Source: Piscicoccus intestinalis NBRC 104926
Lineage (GTDB): Bacteria; Actinomycetota; Actinomycetes; Actinomycetales; Dermatophilaceae
Direction of reading: 5' to 3'
Assembly: GCF_001515525.1 (NCBI RefSeq)
Contig: NZ_BCNQ01000026.1
Coordinates: 1-45,052, forward strand
DNA length: 45,052 nucleotides
Position 1 is the first letter of the stretch. Every line of letters begins with the position of its first letter. A program made the translations under genes and the position numbers. Below are positions 1 to 8,536 of this stretch, piece after piece. The notes below the pieces were generated by a model. It was not told where the DNA came from. It did not search any database and saw only the letters and a list, made by a program, of their open reading frames with translations.

Positions 1-318
1 TTCGCCGCGCTCGGCGGCGGGCCGCCCGACGAGCGCGCGCCAGCAGGCGGCCCAGGCCACGTCGAGCTGCGGAGGCGGTGTGGCGACCCGGCGCCCGGCC
101 ACCCGCCACGGCTGGTCGACGAGCACGACGACCCAGCCGTCCTGCGTCAGGGCCGTCAGCGCCGCGAGGTCGCGGCTGGGCCCGGAGCCCCCGGCGCCGT
201 GGCCGAGCACGAGGCTGCCCCGCGCGGCCGTTCCGAACGGTGGTCGGTGCAGCGTGGCGCGGGCCGGCCCGACCGGCGTCGGGATCGTGCGCACGCTGGG
301 CCGGCGGGCGGCGCTCAC
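1..318 (-). CDS. alpha/beta hydrolase, KANL3/Tex30-like (partial, C-terminus outside window)
   Basis: The reading frame is open from a GTG at 318 to the window edge, giving 106 codons. The N-terminal half shows LVLGHGAGG (about residues 36-44), the oxyanion-hole strand of a serine hydrolase of the dienelactone-hydrolase/Tex30 type. VVLVDQPWRVAGRR follows, matching the strand and loop that precede the nucleophile elbow in that family. The nucleophile itself lies outside the window. The GTG overlaps the TGA of the SRAP gene by 4 bp, so the two are translationally coupled in one operon. The substrate is unknown. The family call is inferred from the HGAGG motif and general layout. Confidence 0.7.
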   Translation of the reverse strand, partial: MSAARRPSVRTIPTPVGPARATLHRPPFGTAARGSLVLGHGAGGSGPSRDLAALTALTQDGWVVVLVDQPWRVAGRRVATPPPQLDVAWAACWRALVGRPAAERGE

Positions 319-1142
319 CCGATGACCTCGCCGGTACTCGGGTCGACGACGCCGACGAGCTCGTCCGCGCCGACCGGGTCGAGCAGGTGCGGGCCGTTGA
401 CGCGGCTGTTGCCGACCGCGCGGCCCACCGGGTAGGCGCCGAACCGCCCGGGTCGGTGCGTGCCGAGCAGCTCCTCGACGGCGTCCGGCGGCGTCTGCGG
501 GTCGAGCCACGCCGACCACTGGTCGGGGTCGAGCACGAGAGGCTGGCGGTCGTGGATGCGGGACAGGCCCGGCTCCGCGGCCGTCGTGATGATGGTGAAC
601 GTCGTCAGCCACGCCAGCGGGTCGTCGGCCTGCGCCGCGGGATCGCGCCAGAACTCGAAGAGGCCGGCGAAGGTCACCGGCACCGCGTCGTCCCGGTGCA
701 TGAAGAACGGCTGCTTGCGCGGCTTGCCCTTGGCGTCGGTGGCGGTCGGGCTGACCTGCCACTCGTACCAGCCGTCGGCGGGCACGAGCACGCGCCGCGA
801 GCGCACCGCCGAGCGAAACGCCGGCTTGGTGGTCACCGTCTCGGCGCGGGCGTTGGCCAGCCGCGCGCCGATCGCCGGGTCCTTCGCCCAGGACGGCACC
901 AAACCCCACGTCAGCAGCCGCAACTGGCGCTGCGGTGGCGCGGCGGGGTCGTCCTTGGGGGCGCGCGCGAGCACGACCCGGGCGTTCTTGCTCGGGGCGA
1001 TGTTGTAGTCGGGGCGCCCCGCCGGCGGCTCCTGCGGTCGCTTGAGCACGCTGCGTACCCGCTCGCCCGTGACGTCGGTGTCGACGTCGAGCTGCTCGAT
1101 GAGGTCGTCGTTGCCGGCGCTCGCCGCATACCGCCCGCACAT
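315..1142 (-). CDS. SOS response-associated peptidase (SRAP, YedK/HMCES family)
   Basis: A protein of 275 aa starting MCGRYAAS. Removal of Met exposes Cys2, the residue known in YedK/HMCES to form a thiazolidine crosslink with abasic sites in single-stranded DNA and so protect them from strand breaks. Further family blocks are visible: [26 protein letters not shown] (conserved Glu in WYEW) and IHDRQPLVL (conserved His). The ATG at 1142 is chosen because it puts Cys at position 2; earlier in-frame starts would bury it. A -10-like TACCCT lies 8 nt upstream, suggesting a leaderless or nearly leaderless message. The gene is divergent from aroA, an order also found in mycobacteria, and coupled to the hydrolase downstream. 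Confidence 0.93.
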   Translation of the reverse strand: MCGRYAASAGNDDLIEQLDVDTDVTGERVRSVLKRPQEPPAGRPDYNIAPSKNARVVLARAPKDDPAAPPQRQLRLLTWGLVPSWAKDPAIGARLANARAETVTTKPAFRSAVRSRRVLVPADGWYEWQVSPTATDAKGKPRKQPFFMHRDDAVPVTFAGLFEFWRDPAAQADDPLAWLTTFTIITTAAEPGLSRIHDRQPLVLDPDQWSAWLDPQTPPDAVEELLGTHRPGRFGAYPVGRAVGNSRVNGPHLLDPVGADELVGVVDPSTGEVIG

Positions 1143-1262
1143 GCGGCCCAAGGGTATCTGTCGGCGCGACGCACTACCGTAGGACTCCCAGGGGTCTCGG
1201 GGGCCCGCCGACCGGGCGTCTTCCGAGCGCCCACGCCCACCGACGAGGAGAGCTTGACCCCG

Positions 1263-1304
1263 ATGTACCCGCACCACTTCGGCAGACGCGGGGGCCTCGC
1301 ATGA
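1263..1304 (+). CDS. candidate 13-residue upstream ORF overlapping the aroA start
   Basis: ATG at 1263 reads [13 protein letters not shown] and its TGA (1302-1304) overlaps the aroA ATG (1301-1303) as ATGA. A GAGGAGAG purine tract lies about 10 nt upstream of this ATG, whereas the aroA ATG itself has only a poor Shine-Dalgarno. It could serve translational coupling into aroA, or be chance. There is no protein evidence; comparison with related genomes would be needed to call it real. Confidence 0.22.
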   Translation: MYPHHFGRRGGLA

Positions 1305-2704
1305 ACGAGCGCGCCGCCGACTCCGACCGCTCCGACCATACGAGCAGCACCTCCGCGAGCGCACCGGCCGCGGCCGACCCGTGGCCGGCCCCGCACGCCA
1401 CCGGTCCCGTCGACGCCACCGTGCGGCTGCCGGGCAGCAAATCGCTGACCAACCGCTTTCTCGTGCTCGCGGCCCTGGCGGGCGAGACCTCCCGGATCCG
1501 GCGCCCGCTGCGGTCGCGCGACACGCTGCTCATGGCGCAGGCGCTGCGGTCGCTGGGCACGGTCATCGACGACATCCCCGGCGACGACGGCGAGGACGAC
1601 TGGCTCGTCGAGCCCGGCCCGCTCCGCGGCGGCGGGCACCTCGACTGCGGGCTCGCCGGCACCGTCATGCGCTTCCTGCCGCCGGTCGCCGCGCTCGCCG
1701 ACGGGCCCGTCTCCTTCGACGGTGACGCCGGCGCCCGCACCCGGCCCATGCGCACCGGCATCGAGGCGCTGCGCGCCCTCGGGGTCGACGTGCGCGACGA
1801 CGACCGCGGCGCCCTGCCGTTCACCGTGCTCGGCACCGGCTCCGTGCGCGGCGGGGTGATCAGCCTCGACGCCTCGGAGAGCTCCCAGTTCATCTCCGCG
1901 CTGCTGCTGGCCGGGGCCCGGTTCGACGAGGGCGTCGAGGTCGTGCACGACGGCAAACCGGTGCCGAGCGAACCGCACATCGCGATGACCGTCGAGGTGC
2001 TGCGCGACGCGGGCGTCGACGTCGAAGACGACGAGCCGAACCGGTGGCGGGTGGCCCCGTCGCCGATCCACGCCCTCGACGTGCAGGTGGAGCCCGACCT
2101 GTCGAACGCGGCGCCGTTCCTGGCCGCGGCGATGGTCACCGGCGGGCGGGTGCACGTGCCGGACTGGCCGCAGTACACGACGCAGGCGGGTGACGCGCTG
2201 CGCGACATCCTCGACGCGATGGGCGGCGACGTTTCCCTCGGCCGCGACGGGCTCACGGTGCGCGGGCCGGAGGCGATCACCGGCATCGACATCGACCTGC
2301 ACGACGCCGGGGAGCTCACGCCCGTCGTCGCCGCGCTCGCGGCCCTGGCCGACTCCCCCAGCTGGCTGCGCGGCATCGCGCACCTGCGCGGGCACGAGAC
2401 CGACCGGCTCGCGGCGCTGGCCACCGAGATCGAGCGCCTCGACGGTCACGTCGAGGTGCACGACGACGGCCTGCACATCCGCCCGCGGCCGCTGCGCGCG
2501 GGCCGGCTCGCGACGTACGCCGACCACCGCATGGCGATGGCCGCCGCGGTGCTGGCCCTCGCGGTGCCCGGCGTGCTCGTCGACGACGTCGCCACCACCG
2601 CCAAGACGCTGCCCGACTTCACCGCCCTGTGGTCGGCGATGCTGGCCGGAGCCGGCTCGGTGGCCGGTGAGCGCACCGGCTCGACGGCGGTCGGCACCAG
2701 GTGA
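1301..2704 (+). CDS. aroA: 3-phosphoshikimate 1-carboxyvinyltransferase (EPSP synthase)
   Basis: A cytosolic enzyme of the shikimate pathway that transfers enolpyruvyl from PEP to shikimate-3-phosphate. The 467-aa product has the family signatures in order: [10 protein letters not shown] (PEP/S3P-binding lysine, about residues 43-52), [53 protein letters not shown] and [10 protein letters not shown] near the C-terminus. About 35 residues rich in Ser, Ala and Asp precede the first beta strand. The TGA overlaps the GTG of rsgA by 4 bp, so aroA-rsgA is an operon, as in other actinobacteria. Confidence 0.97.
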   Translation: MNERAADSDRSDHTSSTSASAPAAADPWPAPHATGPVDATVRLPGSKSLTNRFLVLAALAGETSRIRRPLRSRDTLLMAQALRSLGTVIDDIPGDDGEDDWLVEPGPLRGGGHLDCGLAGTVMRFLPPVAALADGPVSFDGDAGARTRPMRTGIEALRALGVDVRDDDRGALPFTVLGTGSVRGGVISLDASESSQFISALLLAGARFDEGVEVVHDGKPVPSEPHIAMTVEVLRDAGVDVEDDEPNRWRVAPSPIHALDVQVEPDLSNAAPFLAAAMVTGGRVHVPDWPQYTTQAGDALRDILDAMGGDVSLGRDGLTVRGPEAITGIDIDLHDAGELTPVVAALAALADSPSWLRGIAHLRGHETDRLAALATEIERLDGHVEVHDDGLHIRPRPLRAGRLATYADHRMAMAAAVLALAVPGVLVDDVATTAKTLPDFTALWSAMLAGAGSVAGERTGSTAVGTR

Positions 2705-3741
2705 GCCGTCGCGCCCGCGACTACGACGAGTCGGATGTGCGGATCCGCCCCAACCGGCGGGGCAGCCGTCCGCGCACGAAGACCCGGCCGGCGCACGCCG
2801 ACGCGACGCCCGGCCGGGTCGTCGCCGTCGACCGCGGGCGCTTCACGCTGCTCGTGCAGGGCCGCACGGTCACGGCGATGAAGGCCCGCGAACTGGGCCG
2901 CAAGGGCGTCGTTGTCGGTGACGCGGTCGCGGTCGTCGGCGATGTCTCCGGTGGCCCCGACGCCCTGGCCCGCATCGTGCGGATCGAACCGCGCCGCTCG
3001 GTGCTGCGGCGCACCGCCGACGACGTCGACCCCGTCGAGCGGGTCATCGTCGCCAACGCCGACCAGCTGGCGATCGTCACGGCCCTCGCCGACCCGGAGC
3101 CGCGGGTCGGGATGATCGACCGCTGCCTCGTCGCGGCGTACGACGCCGGGCTCGTGCCGCTGTTGGTGCTGACGAAGTCCGACCTCGGCGACCCGCAGGA
3201 GTTCTTGGCCGCCTACGCCGACCTGCCCGACATCCGGGTCGTGGTCACGGGCCGCACCGACCTCGACGACGGTGCGGGCGATGGCTCGGGGCTGCACGGG
3301 CTCAGCGACCTCGAGGAGCACCTGCGCGGCCTCGTCACGGTTTTCGTCGGGCACTCCGGAGTCGGTAAATCGACGCTGGTCAACGCGCTGGTGCCGGGGG
3401 CCGACCGGGCCACCGGCCACGTCAACGACGTCACCGGTCGCGGGCGGCACACCTCGACCTCGGCGATCGCGCTGCGGCTGCCCGACGACGACGGCTGGAT
3501 CGTCGACACCCCCGGGGTGCGCTCGTTCGGTCTCGCGCACGTCGATCCGGGCGAGATCATCACCCACTTCGCCGACCTCGAACCGGGCACCCGGGGCTGC
3601 CCGCGCGGCTGCAGCCACGACGAGCCGGAATGCGGGCTCGACGATTTCGTGGCCTCCGGCGGCGCGGGGCCGGCGGGAGCGGTTCGGCTCGCCTCCCTGC
3701 GGCGGCTGCTGCGGGCGCGCGCCGGCGAGTCGCGCGACTGA
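2701..3741 (+). CDS. rsgA: ribosome small subunit-dependent GTPase A
   Basis: A circularly permuted GTPase that promotes late 30S subunit maturation. The 346-aa product contains an OB-fold N-terminal domain ([20 protein letters not shown]), then the permuted G motifs: TKSD (G4, about 158-161), GHSGVGKST (G1, about 218-226) and DTPG (G3, about 269). The C-terminal zinc cluster is C300-x3-C304-x-H306-x4-C311, the RsgA signature. An Arg-rich N-terminal extension of about 40 residues ([16 protein letters not shown]) is common in actinobacterial RsgA. The GTG start overlaps the aroA stop by 4 bp. Confidence 0.96.
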   Translation: MSRRARDYDESDVRIRPNRRGSRPRTKTRPAHADATPGRVVAVDRGRFTLLVQGRTVTAMKARELGRKGVVVGDAVAVVGDVSGGPDALARIVRIEPRRSVLRRTADDVDPVERVIVANADQLAIVTALADPEPRVGMIDRCLVAAYDAGLVPLLVLTKSDLGDPQEFLAAYADLPDIRVVVTGRTDLDDGAGDGSGLHGLSDLEEHLRGLVTVFVGHSGVGKSTLVNALVPGADRATGHVNDVTGRGRHTSTSAIALRLPDDDGWIVDTPGVRSFGLAHVDPGEIITHFADLEPGTRGCPRGCSHDEPECGLDDFVASGGAGPAGAVRLASLRRLLRARAGESRD

Positions 3742-3829
3742 GACTGGGTGGACCTTCGGCCCGGAGATGACGGCGCCGCGATGCGACCATAAGGTTTCGC
3801 CATACCGCCGACGACGCGAAGAGGTTCCG

Positions 3830-4738
3830 ATGGCCGACAAGCCCAAGCGCATGAACAAGACGCTCTACGAGACCGAGCTGCTGCGCCTGCAGCAGGAACT
3901 GGTCGAACTGCAGGAGTGGGTCAAGACCGAGGGCAAGCGCGTCGTCATCATCTTCGAAGGCCGCGACGCCGCCGGTAAGGGCGGCGCGATCAAGCGGGCG
4001 ACGGAGTTCCTCAACCCCCGCATCGCGCGCATCGTCGCGCTGCCGGCTCCGACCGAGCGGCAGACGACCCAGTGGTACTTCCAGCGCTACGTGGAGCACC
4101 TGCCGGCGGCCGGCGAGATCCGTCTGTTCGACCGTTCCTGGTACAACCGGGCCGGCGTCGAGCGGGTCATGGGCTACTGCACCACCCAGGAGCACCGCCG
4201 GTTCCTGCGGCAGTGCCCGATCTTCGAGCGGATGCTCATCGAAGACGGGATCATCCTGCGCAAGTACTGGTTCTCGGTCAGCGACGACGAGCAGGAGCGC
4301 CGCTTCAAGTCCCGCCTGACCGACCCGATGCGCCGGTGGAAGCTGTCCCCGACCGACCTGGAGTCGCTGACCCGCTGGGAGGACTACAGCCGCGCCAAGG
4401 ACGAGATGTTCGTGCACACCGACATCACCGAGGCCCGCTGGAACGTGGTCGAGAGCAACGACAAGCGCGCGGCGCGGATCAACATGATCGCGCACCTGCT
4501 GAACTCGATCCCCTACCAGCACGTCGAGCAGCCCGAGCTGAAGCTGCCGCACCGGCCGCCGTCGACCGGCTACAAGCGCACCGACCGGTCGCTCCAGTAC
4601 GAGGTGCCGAATCACGCGGCGGAGGTGACCGCGGCGGCCGAGAAGGACGGTAAGCCGGGCAAGGCGAAGAAGTCGGGCAAGTCGGGTAAAGCGGCCAAGA
4701 AGGACGCTCCGTTGGCCCGGGAAGACATGGAGCCCTAA
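3830..4738 (+). CDS. ppk2: polyphosphate kinase 2 (PPK2 family)
   Basis: Uses polyphosphate to phosphorylate nucleotides, or the reverse. The 302-aa product has a single PPK2 domain. Walker A is GRDAAGKGG (from about residue 44), followed by the PPK2 block LPAPTERQTTQWYFQRY; Walker B is LFDRSWYNRAG (about 99-109) and the lid region is KYWFSVSDDEQERRF. The one-domain length suggests class I; ADP versus GDP preference cannot be read from sequence. The C-terminus is a Lys/Gly-rich tail with repeated GKxGKxxK units, which could bind polyphosphate or nucleic acid. The ATG at 3830 follows a GAAGAGG Shine-Dalgarno at ideal spacing. It appears to be transcribed alone. Confidence 0.95.
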   Translation: MADKPKRMNKTLYETELLRLQQELVELQEWVKTEGKRVVIIFEGRDAAGKGGAIKRATEFLNPRIARIVALPAPTERQTTQWYFQRYVEHLPAAGEIRLFDRSWYNRAGVERVMGYCTTQEHRRFLRQCPIFERMLIEDGIILRKYWFSVSDDEQERRFKSRLTDPMRRWKLSPTDLESLTRWEDYSRAKDEMFVHTDITEARWNVVESNDKRAARINMIAHLLNSIPYQHVEQPELKLPHRPPSTGYKRTDRSLQYEVPNHAAEVTAAAEKDGKPGKAKKSGKSGKAAKKDAPLAREDMEP

Positions 4739-4790
4739 GCGCGCGGCGACTGAAAACGCGGCCGGCGTTGCCGCGCAGGGCCTTCGGCGC

Positions 4791-4810
4791 GGCGCCCGGC
4801 GACGGGCGCC
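4791..4810 (+). terminator. GC-rich hairpin after ppk2
   Basis: GGCGCCCG and CGGGCGCC form a perfect 8-bp stem with a 4-nt loop, 52 bp after the ppk2 stop and upstream of the hisN promoter. There is no U tract, as is common for actinobacterial terminators. The call rests on position and structure only. Confidence 0.45.
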
Positions 4811-4836
4811 TCCCCGTGCGGGGCGGTTGCGGAGGA

Positions 4837-4851
4837 TAGGTTAGGGGCGTG
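4837..4851 (+). promoter_or_regulatory. leaderless-type promoter of hisN
   Basis: TAGGTT at 4837-4842 is followed by exactly 6 nt and then the GTG start codon, so transcription should begin on or next to the start codon. The same TANNNT-N6-start spacing recurs at several other genes in this window. A GGAGG at 4831-4835 lies too far from the GTG to be a normal Shine-Dalgarno. Confidence 0.55.
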
Positions 4852-5682
4852 CCCGACTACAACGACGACCTGCGGCTGGCCCACGTCCTGGCGGACTCGG
4901 TGGAACGCATCACGATGGCCCGCTTCCGCGCCTCCGATCTGCGGGTCGACGCCAAGCCTGACCTCACCCCCGTCACCGACGCCGACACCGACGCCGAAGA
5001 GCTCATCCGCTCCCAGCTCAAGCGGGCCCGTTCCCGCGACGCCGTGCTCGGCGAGGAGGGCGGCGAGACCGGAGGCGGGTCGCGCAAGTGGATCATCGAC
5101 CCCATCGACGGCACGAAGAACTACGTGCGCGGGGTGCCGGTGTGGGCCACGCTCATCGCGATGTACGACAACAACGAGCCGGCGATCGGACTCGTCGCCG
5201 CCCCTGCGTTGGGACGCCGCTGGTGGGCCGCCGCGGGCACCGGCGCCTGGACCGGCCGGAGCCTGAGCAGCGCCACCCGCCTGCAGGTCTCCAGCGTCGG
5301 CGCCCTCGACGACGCCTCCCTGTCGTACTCCAGCCTCGAGGGCTGGCGCACCGCCGACCGCTTCGACCAGTTCCTCACGCTGACGCGGCGCTGCTGGCGC
5401 ACCCGCGCGTACGGCGACTTCTGGTCGTACATGCTGCTCGCCGACGGCGGCGTCGACATCGCCTGCGAGCCCGAACTCGAGGTCTACGACATGGCCGCGC
5501 TCGTGCCGATCGTCACCGAGGCCGGCGGCTCGTTCACCTCCCTCGACGGCACCCCCGGCCCCTGGGGCCGCAACGCGCTCGCGACGAACGGGCGGCTGCA
5601 CGGCAGCGTGCTCGACCTGCTCAACGCGCCCGCCGAGTCCGCAGCGTCCGCCGAGGTGGCGGACTCGAAGACCGCGACCTGA
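4849..5682 (+). CDS. hisN: histidinol-phosphatase, inositol monophosphatase type
   Basis: A 277-aa member of the IMPase superfamily, the type that supplies histidinol-phosphatase in actinobacteria. The metal-binding residues are visible: GEEGG (acidic pair), DPIDGTKNYVRG (the DPxDGT motif) and VYDMAALVPIVTEAGG (C-terminal motif with the third Asp). Upstream, DLTPVTDADTDAEELIR is the usual family block. The last 20 residues are a low-complexity Ala/Ser/Glu tail. Some paralogues act on inositol or fructose bisphosphates; HisN is preferred because of the overall match and because this actinobacterial neighbourhood commonly carries hisN after rsgA. The GTG start is set by the leaderless promoter. 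Confidence 0.88.
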   Translation: MPDYNDDLRLAHVLADSVERITMARFRASDLRVDAKPDLTPVTDADTDAEELIRSQLKRARSRDAVLGEEGGETGGGSRKWIIDPIDGTKNYVRGVPVWATLIAMYDNNEPAIGLVAAPALGRRWWAAAGTGAWTGRSLSSATRLQVSSVGALDDASLSYSSLEGWRTADRFDQFLTLTRRCWRTRAYGDFWSYMLLADGGVDIACEPELEVYDMAALVPIVTEAGGSFTSLDGTPGPWGRNALATNGRLHGSVLDLLNAPAESAASAEVADSKTAT

Positions 5683-5731
5683 GCGACGACCGAAGCGACG
5701 ACCTGGGCGACGAGCGGGCCGCCGGCCCGAC

Positions 5732-7117
5732 TCAGCGTTCGAGCACCCGCACCGGTCCCAGGCCGCGATCGGCCGCCAGGCCGGCCAGGCCCGGTCCGAT
5801 CCGCTCACCGTCTCCGACGACGACGATCGTCCACTGGGCGTCGTCGTCGGCGACGTACGCCCGGTAGGCCCGGCGCAGCCGCTTGGGGGTCAGCTCGCGC
5901 ATCTGCCGCAGCGTCTGCGTCGTGTGCTGCGTGTCGAGCCCCTCGAGCGCCCGCGAGATGGCCTCGTCGGCGACGGCGTCGGCCGTGGCGTACCGGCCCG
6001 GGGCGGTCTCGCAGAGAAAGTCGACACCCGAGCGGGTCTCCTCGTCGGAGAACCCGTCGCGGGCGGCGCGCAGGATGTCGAGGGTGTCACCGAGAGCCGG
6101 CGCGGTCGCGTCGGCCCGCACCGCCCCGCTCGTGACGAACAGCCCGGCGCCCACGCGCGGCCGGAAGCCGCAGCGCATGCCGTACGTGTACCCCTTCTCC
6201 TCACGCAGCCGGGCGTCGAGCCGCGCCTGCGGGGCCCCGCCGATGAGGAAGGACAGCACCGGATACGGGGCCCAGCCGCCGTCGACGTCGCGGCCCGGGC
6301 CGGGGCAGCCCAGGTACAGCTCGCTCTGCACGGCGCCGGGCCGGTCGACGAGCACGATGCCCCCGGAGGCGGTGTCGCGCCCGACGGTGGCCACCGTCTC
6401 CGGCGCGTGGCGCTGCGGCGGGTCCTGCCAGGCGCCCAGCCCGGTTTCGAGTTCGCGCTCGACGTCGACCTCCGAGAGGTCACCGGCGACGACGACGGTG
6501 CCGCCGACCGGCCCGAGCGTGGCCCGGTGGTAGTCGGCGAGGTCGGCCGAGGTGATGTCGGAGACCGACGCCGCGGTACCGCCCGTCGGGCGCGACAGCC
6601 GCGAGGTCGCCGGGTAGTACCGGCGGATGAACTCGATCGCGGCCCGCTGACCGGGCGAGGCCAGCTCCTGTTCGATGTCCGAGAGGCGGGCCCGCACGTT
6701 GCGGCGCACCTCCGCCTCGCCGAAGGCCGGCTCCGAGAGGGCCTGTCGCAGCAGGTCGAGGGCGTCCGGCAGCCGGCGCCGCGCGACGTCGAGCTCGACG
6801 ACGAAGCCCCGCTCACCGACTCCGGCCCCGAGCGCGACGCCACGGCGTTCGAGCAGCTCGGCCATCTGCTCGGCCGACCAGCGGGTGGTGCCCTCATCGA
6901 GGGTGCGGGCCATGAGCGTGCCGACGCCCTCGATGCGGTGCGGCTCGCGCGTCAGCGGCAGCGGCACCGCGAGCCGCACAGAGACGACGTGCTGACCGGG
7001 CAGGTGGTAGGCCAAGGTCGTCAGGCCGTTGTCGAGCTCACCGCGAACGGGCTCCGGGAACGACCAGGCGCGCGCCGAGCGCACCGCCGGCCGCTTCGCG
7101 GGCTTGGACCGGCTCAT
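5732..7117 (-). CDS. M16 family peptidase, zinc-less partner subunit
   Basis: A 461-aa M16 (pitrilysin/MPP-like) protein with two homologous halves. The first half lacks the inverted zinc motif: where the partner gene has HLFEH, this one reads GTLMARTLDEG. The second half keeps the glycine-rich and Arg/Tyr region typical of non-catalytic partners (LREEKGYTYGMRCGF). In PqqF/PPBP-type bacterial M16B systems an active and an inactive chain form the working heterodimer, so this is probably the structural chain. Its ATG (7117) overlaps the stop of the active subunit by 4 bp (ATGA), implying matched synthesis. It has no signal peptide and so is probably cytosolic. Confidence 0.9.
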   Translation of the reverse strand: MSRSKPAKRPAVRSARAWSFPEPVRGELDNGLTTLAYHLPGQHVVSVRLAVPLPLTREPHRIEGVGTLMARTLDEGTTRWSAEQMAELLERRGVALGAGVGERGFVVELDVARRRLPDALDLLRQALSEPAFGEAEVRRNVRARLSDIEQELASPGQRAAIEFIRRYYPATSRLSRPTGGTAASVSDITSADLADYHRATLGPVGGTVVVAGDLSEVDVERELETGLGAWQDPPQRHAPETVATVGRDTASGGIVLVDRPGAVQSELYLGCPGPGRDVDGGWAPYPVLSFLIGGAPQARLDARLREEKGYTYGMRCGFRPRVGAGLFVTSGAVRADATAPALGDTLDILRAARDGFSDEETRSGVDFLCETAPGRYATADAVADEAISRALEGLDTQHTTQTLRQMRELTPKRLRRAYRAYVADDDAQWTIVVVGDGERIGPGLAGLAADRGLGPVRVLER

Positions 7118-8448
7118 CGCGCACCCCCGGTCGCCGCGTCGGCGCCCATCCCGAGGGCGGCCTCGGACTCGTCGGAGGCGGGTGCGCCCGGTGTGTAACT
7201 GACCGTCGCGCGCGACTGCGGCAGCAGCCAGCGCGCGGCGGCCTCCCCCACCTGATCGGCGCTGACCGCTGCCGTGCGGTCCAGCAGCGTGTTGATCGCG
7301 CGCGGGTCGTCGAACAGCAGCGTCGAGCGACTGATGTGGTCGGCGCGCTCGTCGAGCGCCGCCAACGAGCTGAGCCAGGCCCGCTCGTTCTGCGCGACGA
7401 CCGCTTCCATCTCCGCGGTGCGCGGGCCCTGCGCGGCGAACTCCTCGAGTTGGGTGCACAGTTCGTCTTCGATGCGGTCCAGCTCGACGCCGGGCGCGGC
7501 CTCGGCGACGAAGAAGCCGAGCGAGACGTTGTCGGCCAGCCCCATGGACGCGGCCGAGACGTCGGTGCACAACTCGAGCTCACGCACGAGACGACGCTCC
7601 ATGCGGGCGATCGTCAGACCGGCGAGCGCGTCCATCGCCGCGGACGCCGCGAAGAAGTCCGGGGTGTCGTCGACGGGGAGCCGGAAGCCGAGGTAGAGCC
7701 GGGGCACCGGCACCTCGTCGACGACGTCGACCCGCACGGGCTCGGTCAGCGGCTCGAGCGGCGCGCTGAGCGGCGGCTGCGGCACCGGCGCGTCGGCGAT
7801 GTGCCCGAAGTACTTCTGCGCCGCGGCGAACCCTTCGCGGGGCGTGAGGTCTCCGGTGAGCGTGAGCACCGTGTTGCTCGGCCGGTACCACGTGGCGAAG
7901 AACTCGTGCACATCGTCCAGGGTGGCGGCGTCGAGGTCGGCCATCGAGCCGATCGTCGGATGCCGGTACGGGTGGCCCGGCGGAAACACCGCCTCGTACA
8001 TGCGGGTCAGCGCCTGGCCGTACGGCACGTTGTCGTAGCGCTGGCGCTTCTCCTCCTTGACGACGTCGCGCTGGTTGTCGAGGTTCTCCTGGGTCACCGC
8101 GGCCAGGAGGTTGGCGTGCCGGTCGGCCTCCATCCACAGGGCCAGCTCGTACGCGCCCGCCGGAAGCGTCTCGAAGTAGTTCGTGCGGTCGAACCACGTC
8201 GTCGCGTTGAGCCGGGCGCCGTGCCCCATGAGCACCGCGAAGTGCTCCCCTGAGGCGACGTTGGCCGACCCCTGGAACATGAGGTGCTCGAAGAGGTGCG
8301 CGAAGCCGGTGCGGCCGGCGTGCTCGTGGCGCGAACCCACCCCCACCCACAGGTTGACGGCGACGACGGGCACGCTGTGGTCCTCGTTGACGACGACCCG
8401 CAGTCCGTTGCCGAGGGTGTGCTCGGCGATGTCGTAGGCAAGGGGCAT
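7114..8448 (-). CDS. M16 family zinc metallopeptidase, catalytic subunit
   Basis: A 444-aa protein with the inverted zinc motif HLFEHLMF near residues 50-57 (HxxEH) and the downstream acidic region (ENLDNQRDVVKEEK) that supplies the third zinc ligand Glu. GRTGFAHLFEH is the classical M16 signature. It is predicted to degrade peptides in a clamshell chamber together with the adjacent inactive chain. ATG at 8448 is preferred over GTG at 8451 because a TAACCT hexamer lies exactly 6 nt before the ATG, which fits a leaderless message. It is the first gene of a two-gene operon. Confidence 0.93.
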   Translation of the reverse strand: MPLAYDIAEHTLGNGLRVVVNEDHSVPVVAVNLWVGVGSRHEHAGRTGFAHLFEHLMFQGSANVASGEHFAVLMGHGARLNATTWFDRTNYFETLPAGAYELALWMEADRHANLLAAVTQENLDNQRDVVKEEKRQRYDNVPYGQALTRMYEAVFPPGHPYRHPTIGSMADLDAATLDDVHEFFATWYRPSNTVLTLTGDLTPREGFAAAQKYFGHIADAPVPQPPLSAPLEPLTEPVRVDVVDEVPVPRLYLGFRLPVDDTPDFFAASAAMDALAGLTIARMERRLVRELELCTDVSAASMGLADNVSLGFFVAEAAPGVELDRIEDELCTQLEEFAAQGPRTAEMEAVVAQNERAWLSSLAALDERADHISRSTLLFDDPRAINTLLDRTAAVSADQVGEAAARWLLPQSRATVSYTPGAPASDESEAALGMGADAATGGAR

Positions 8449-8460
8449 CACCCCAGGTTA
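8446..8460 (-). promoter_or_regulatory. leaderless-type promoter of the M16 operon
   Basis: On the minus strand TAACCT (8460-8455) is followed by 6 nt and the ATG at 8448. No Shine-Dalgarno is present. The spacing is the same as upstream of hisN and other genes here. Confidence 0.5.
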
Positions 8461-8504
8461 GGAGACGCACAACCTCGTGATGCGGGCGACACGGCAACGG
8501 GCCG

Positions 8505-8527
8505 CGGGGCGCGCGCCTGGCGCCCCG
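8505..8527 (-). terminator. hairpin downstream of the NADH dehydrogenase gene
   Basis: CGGGGCGC and GCGCCCCG form an 8-bp stem with a 7-nt loop, 9 nt past the end of the NADH dehydrogenase gene in its direction of transcription. There is no U tract. The placement suggests a transcription terminator. Confidence 0.5.
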
Positions 8528-8536
8528 GGCGCGTGC

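Noticed and set aside
911-2527. Long open frames antisense to aroA and similar long antisense frames under rsgA, ppk2, the M16 genes, ndh and UPF0182
   Set aside because: They follow from the high GC content and strong codon bias of the sense genes. They lack domains and ribosome binding sites, and each sense gene has clear family motifs.
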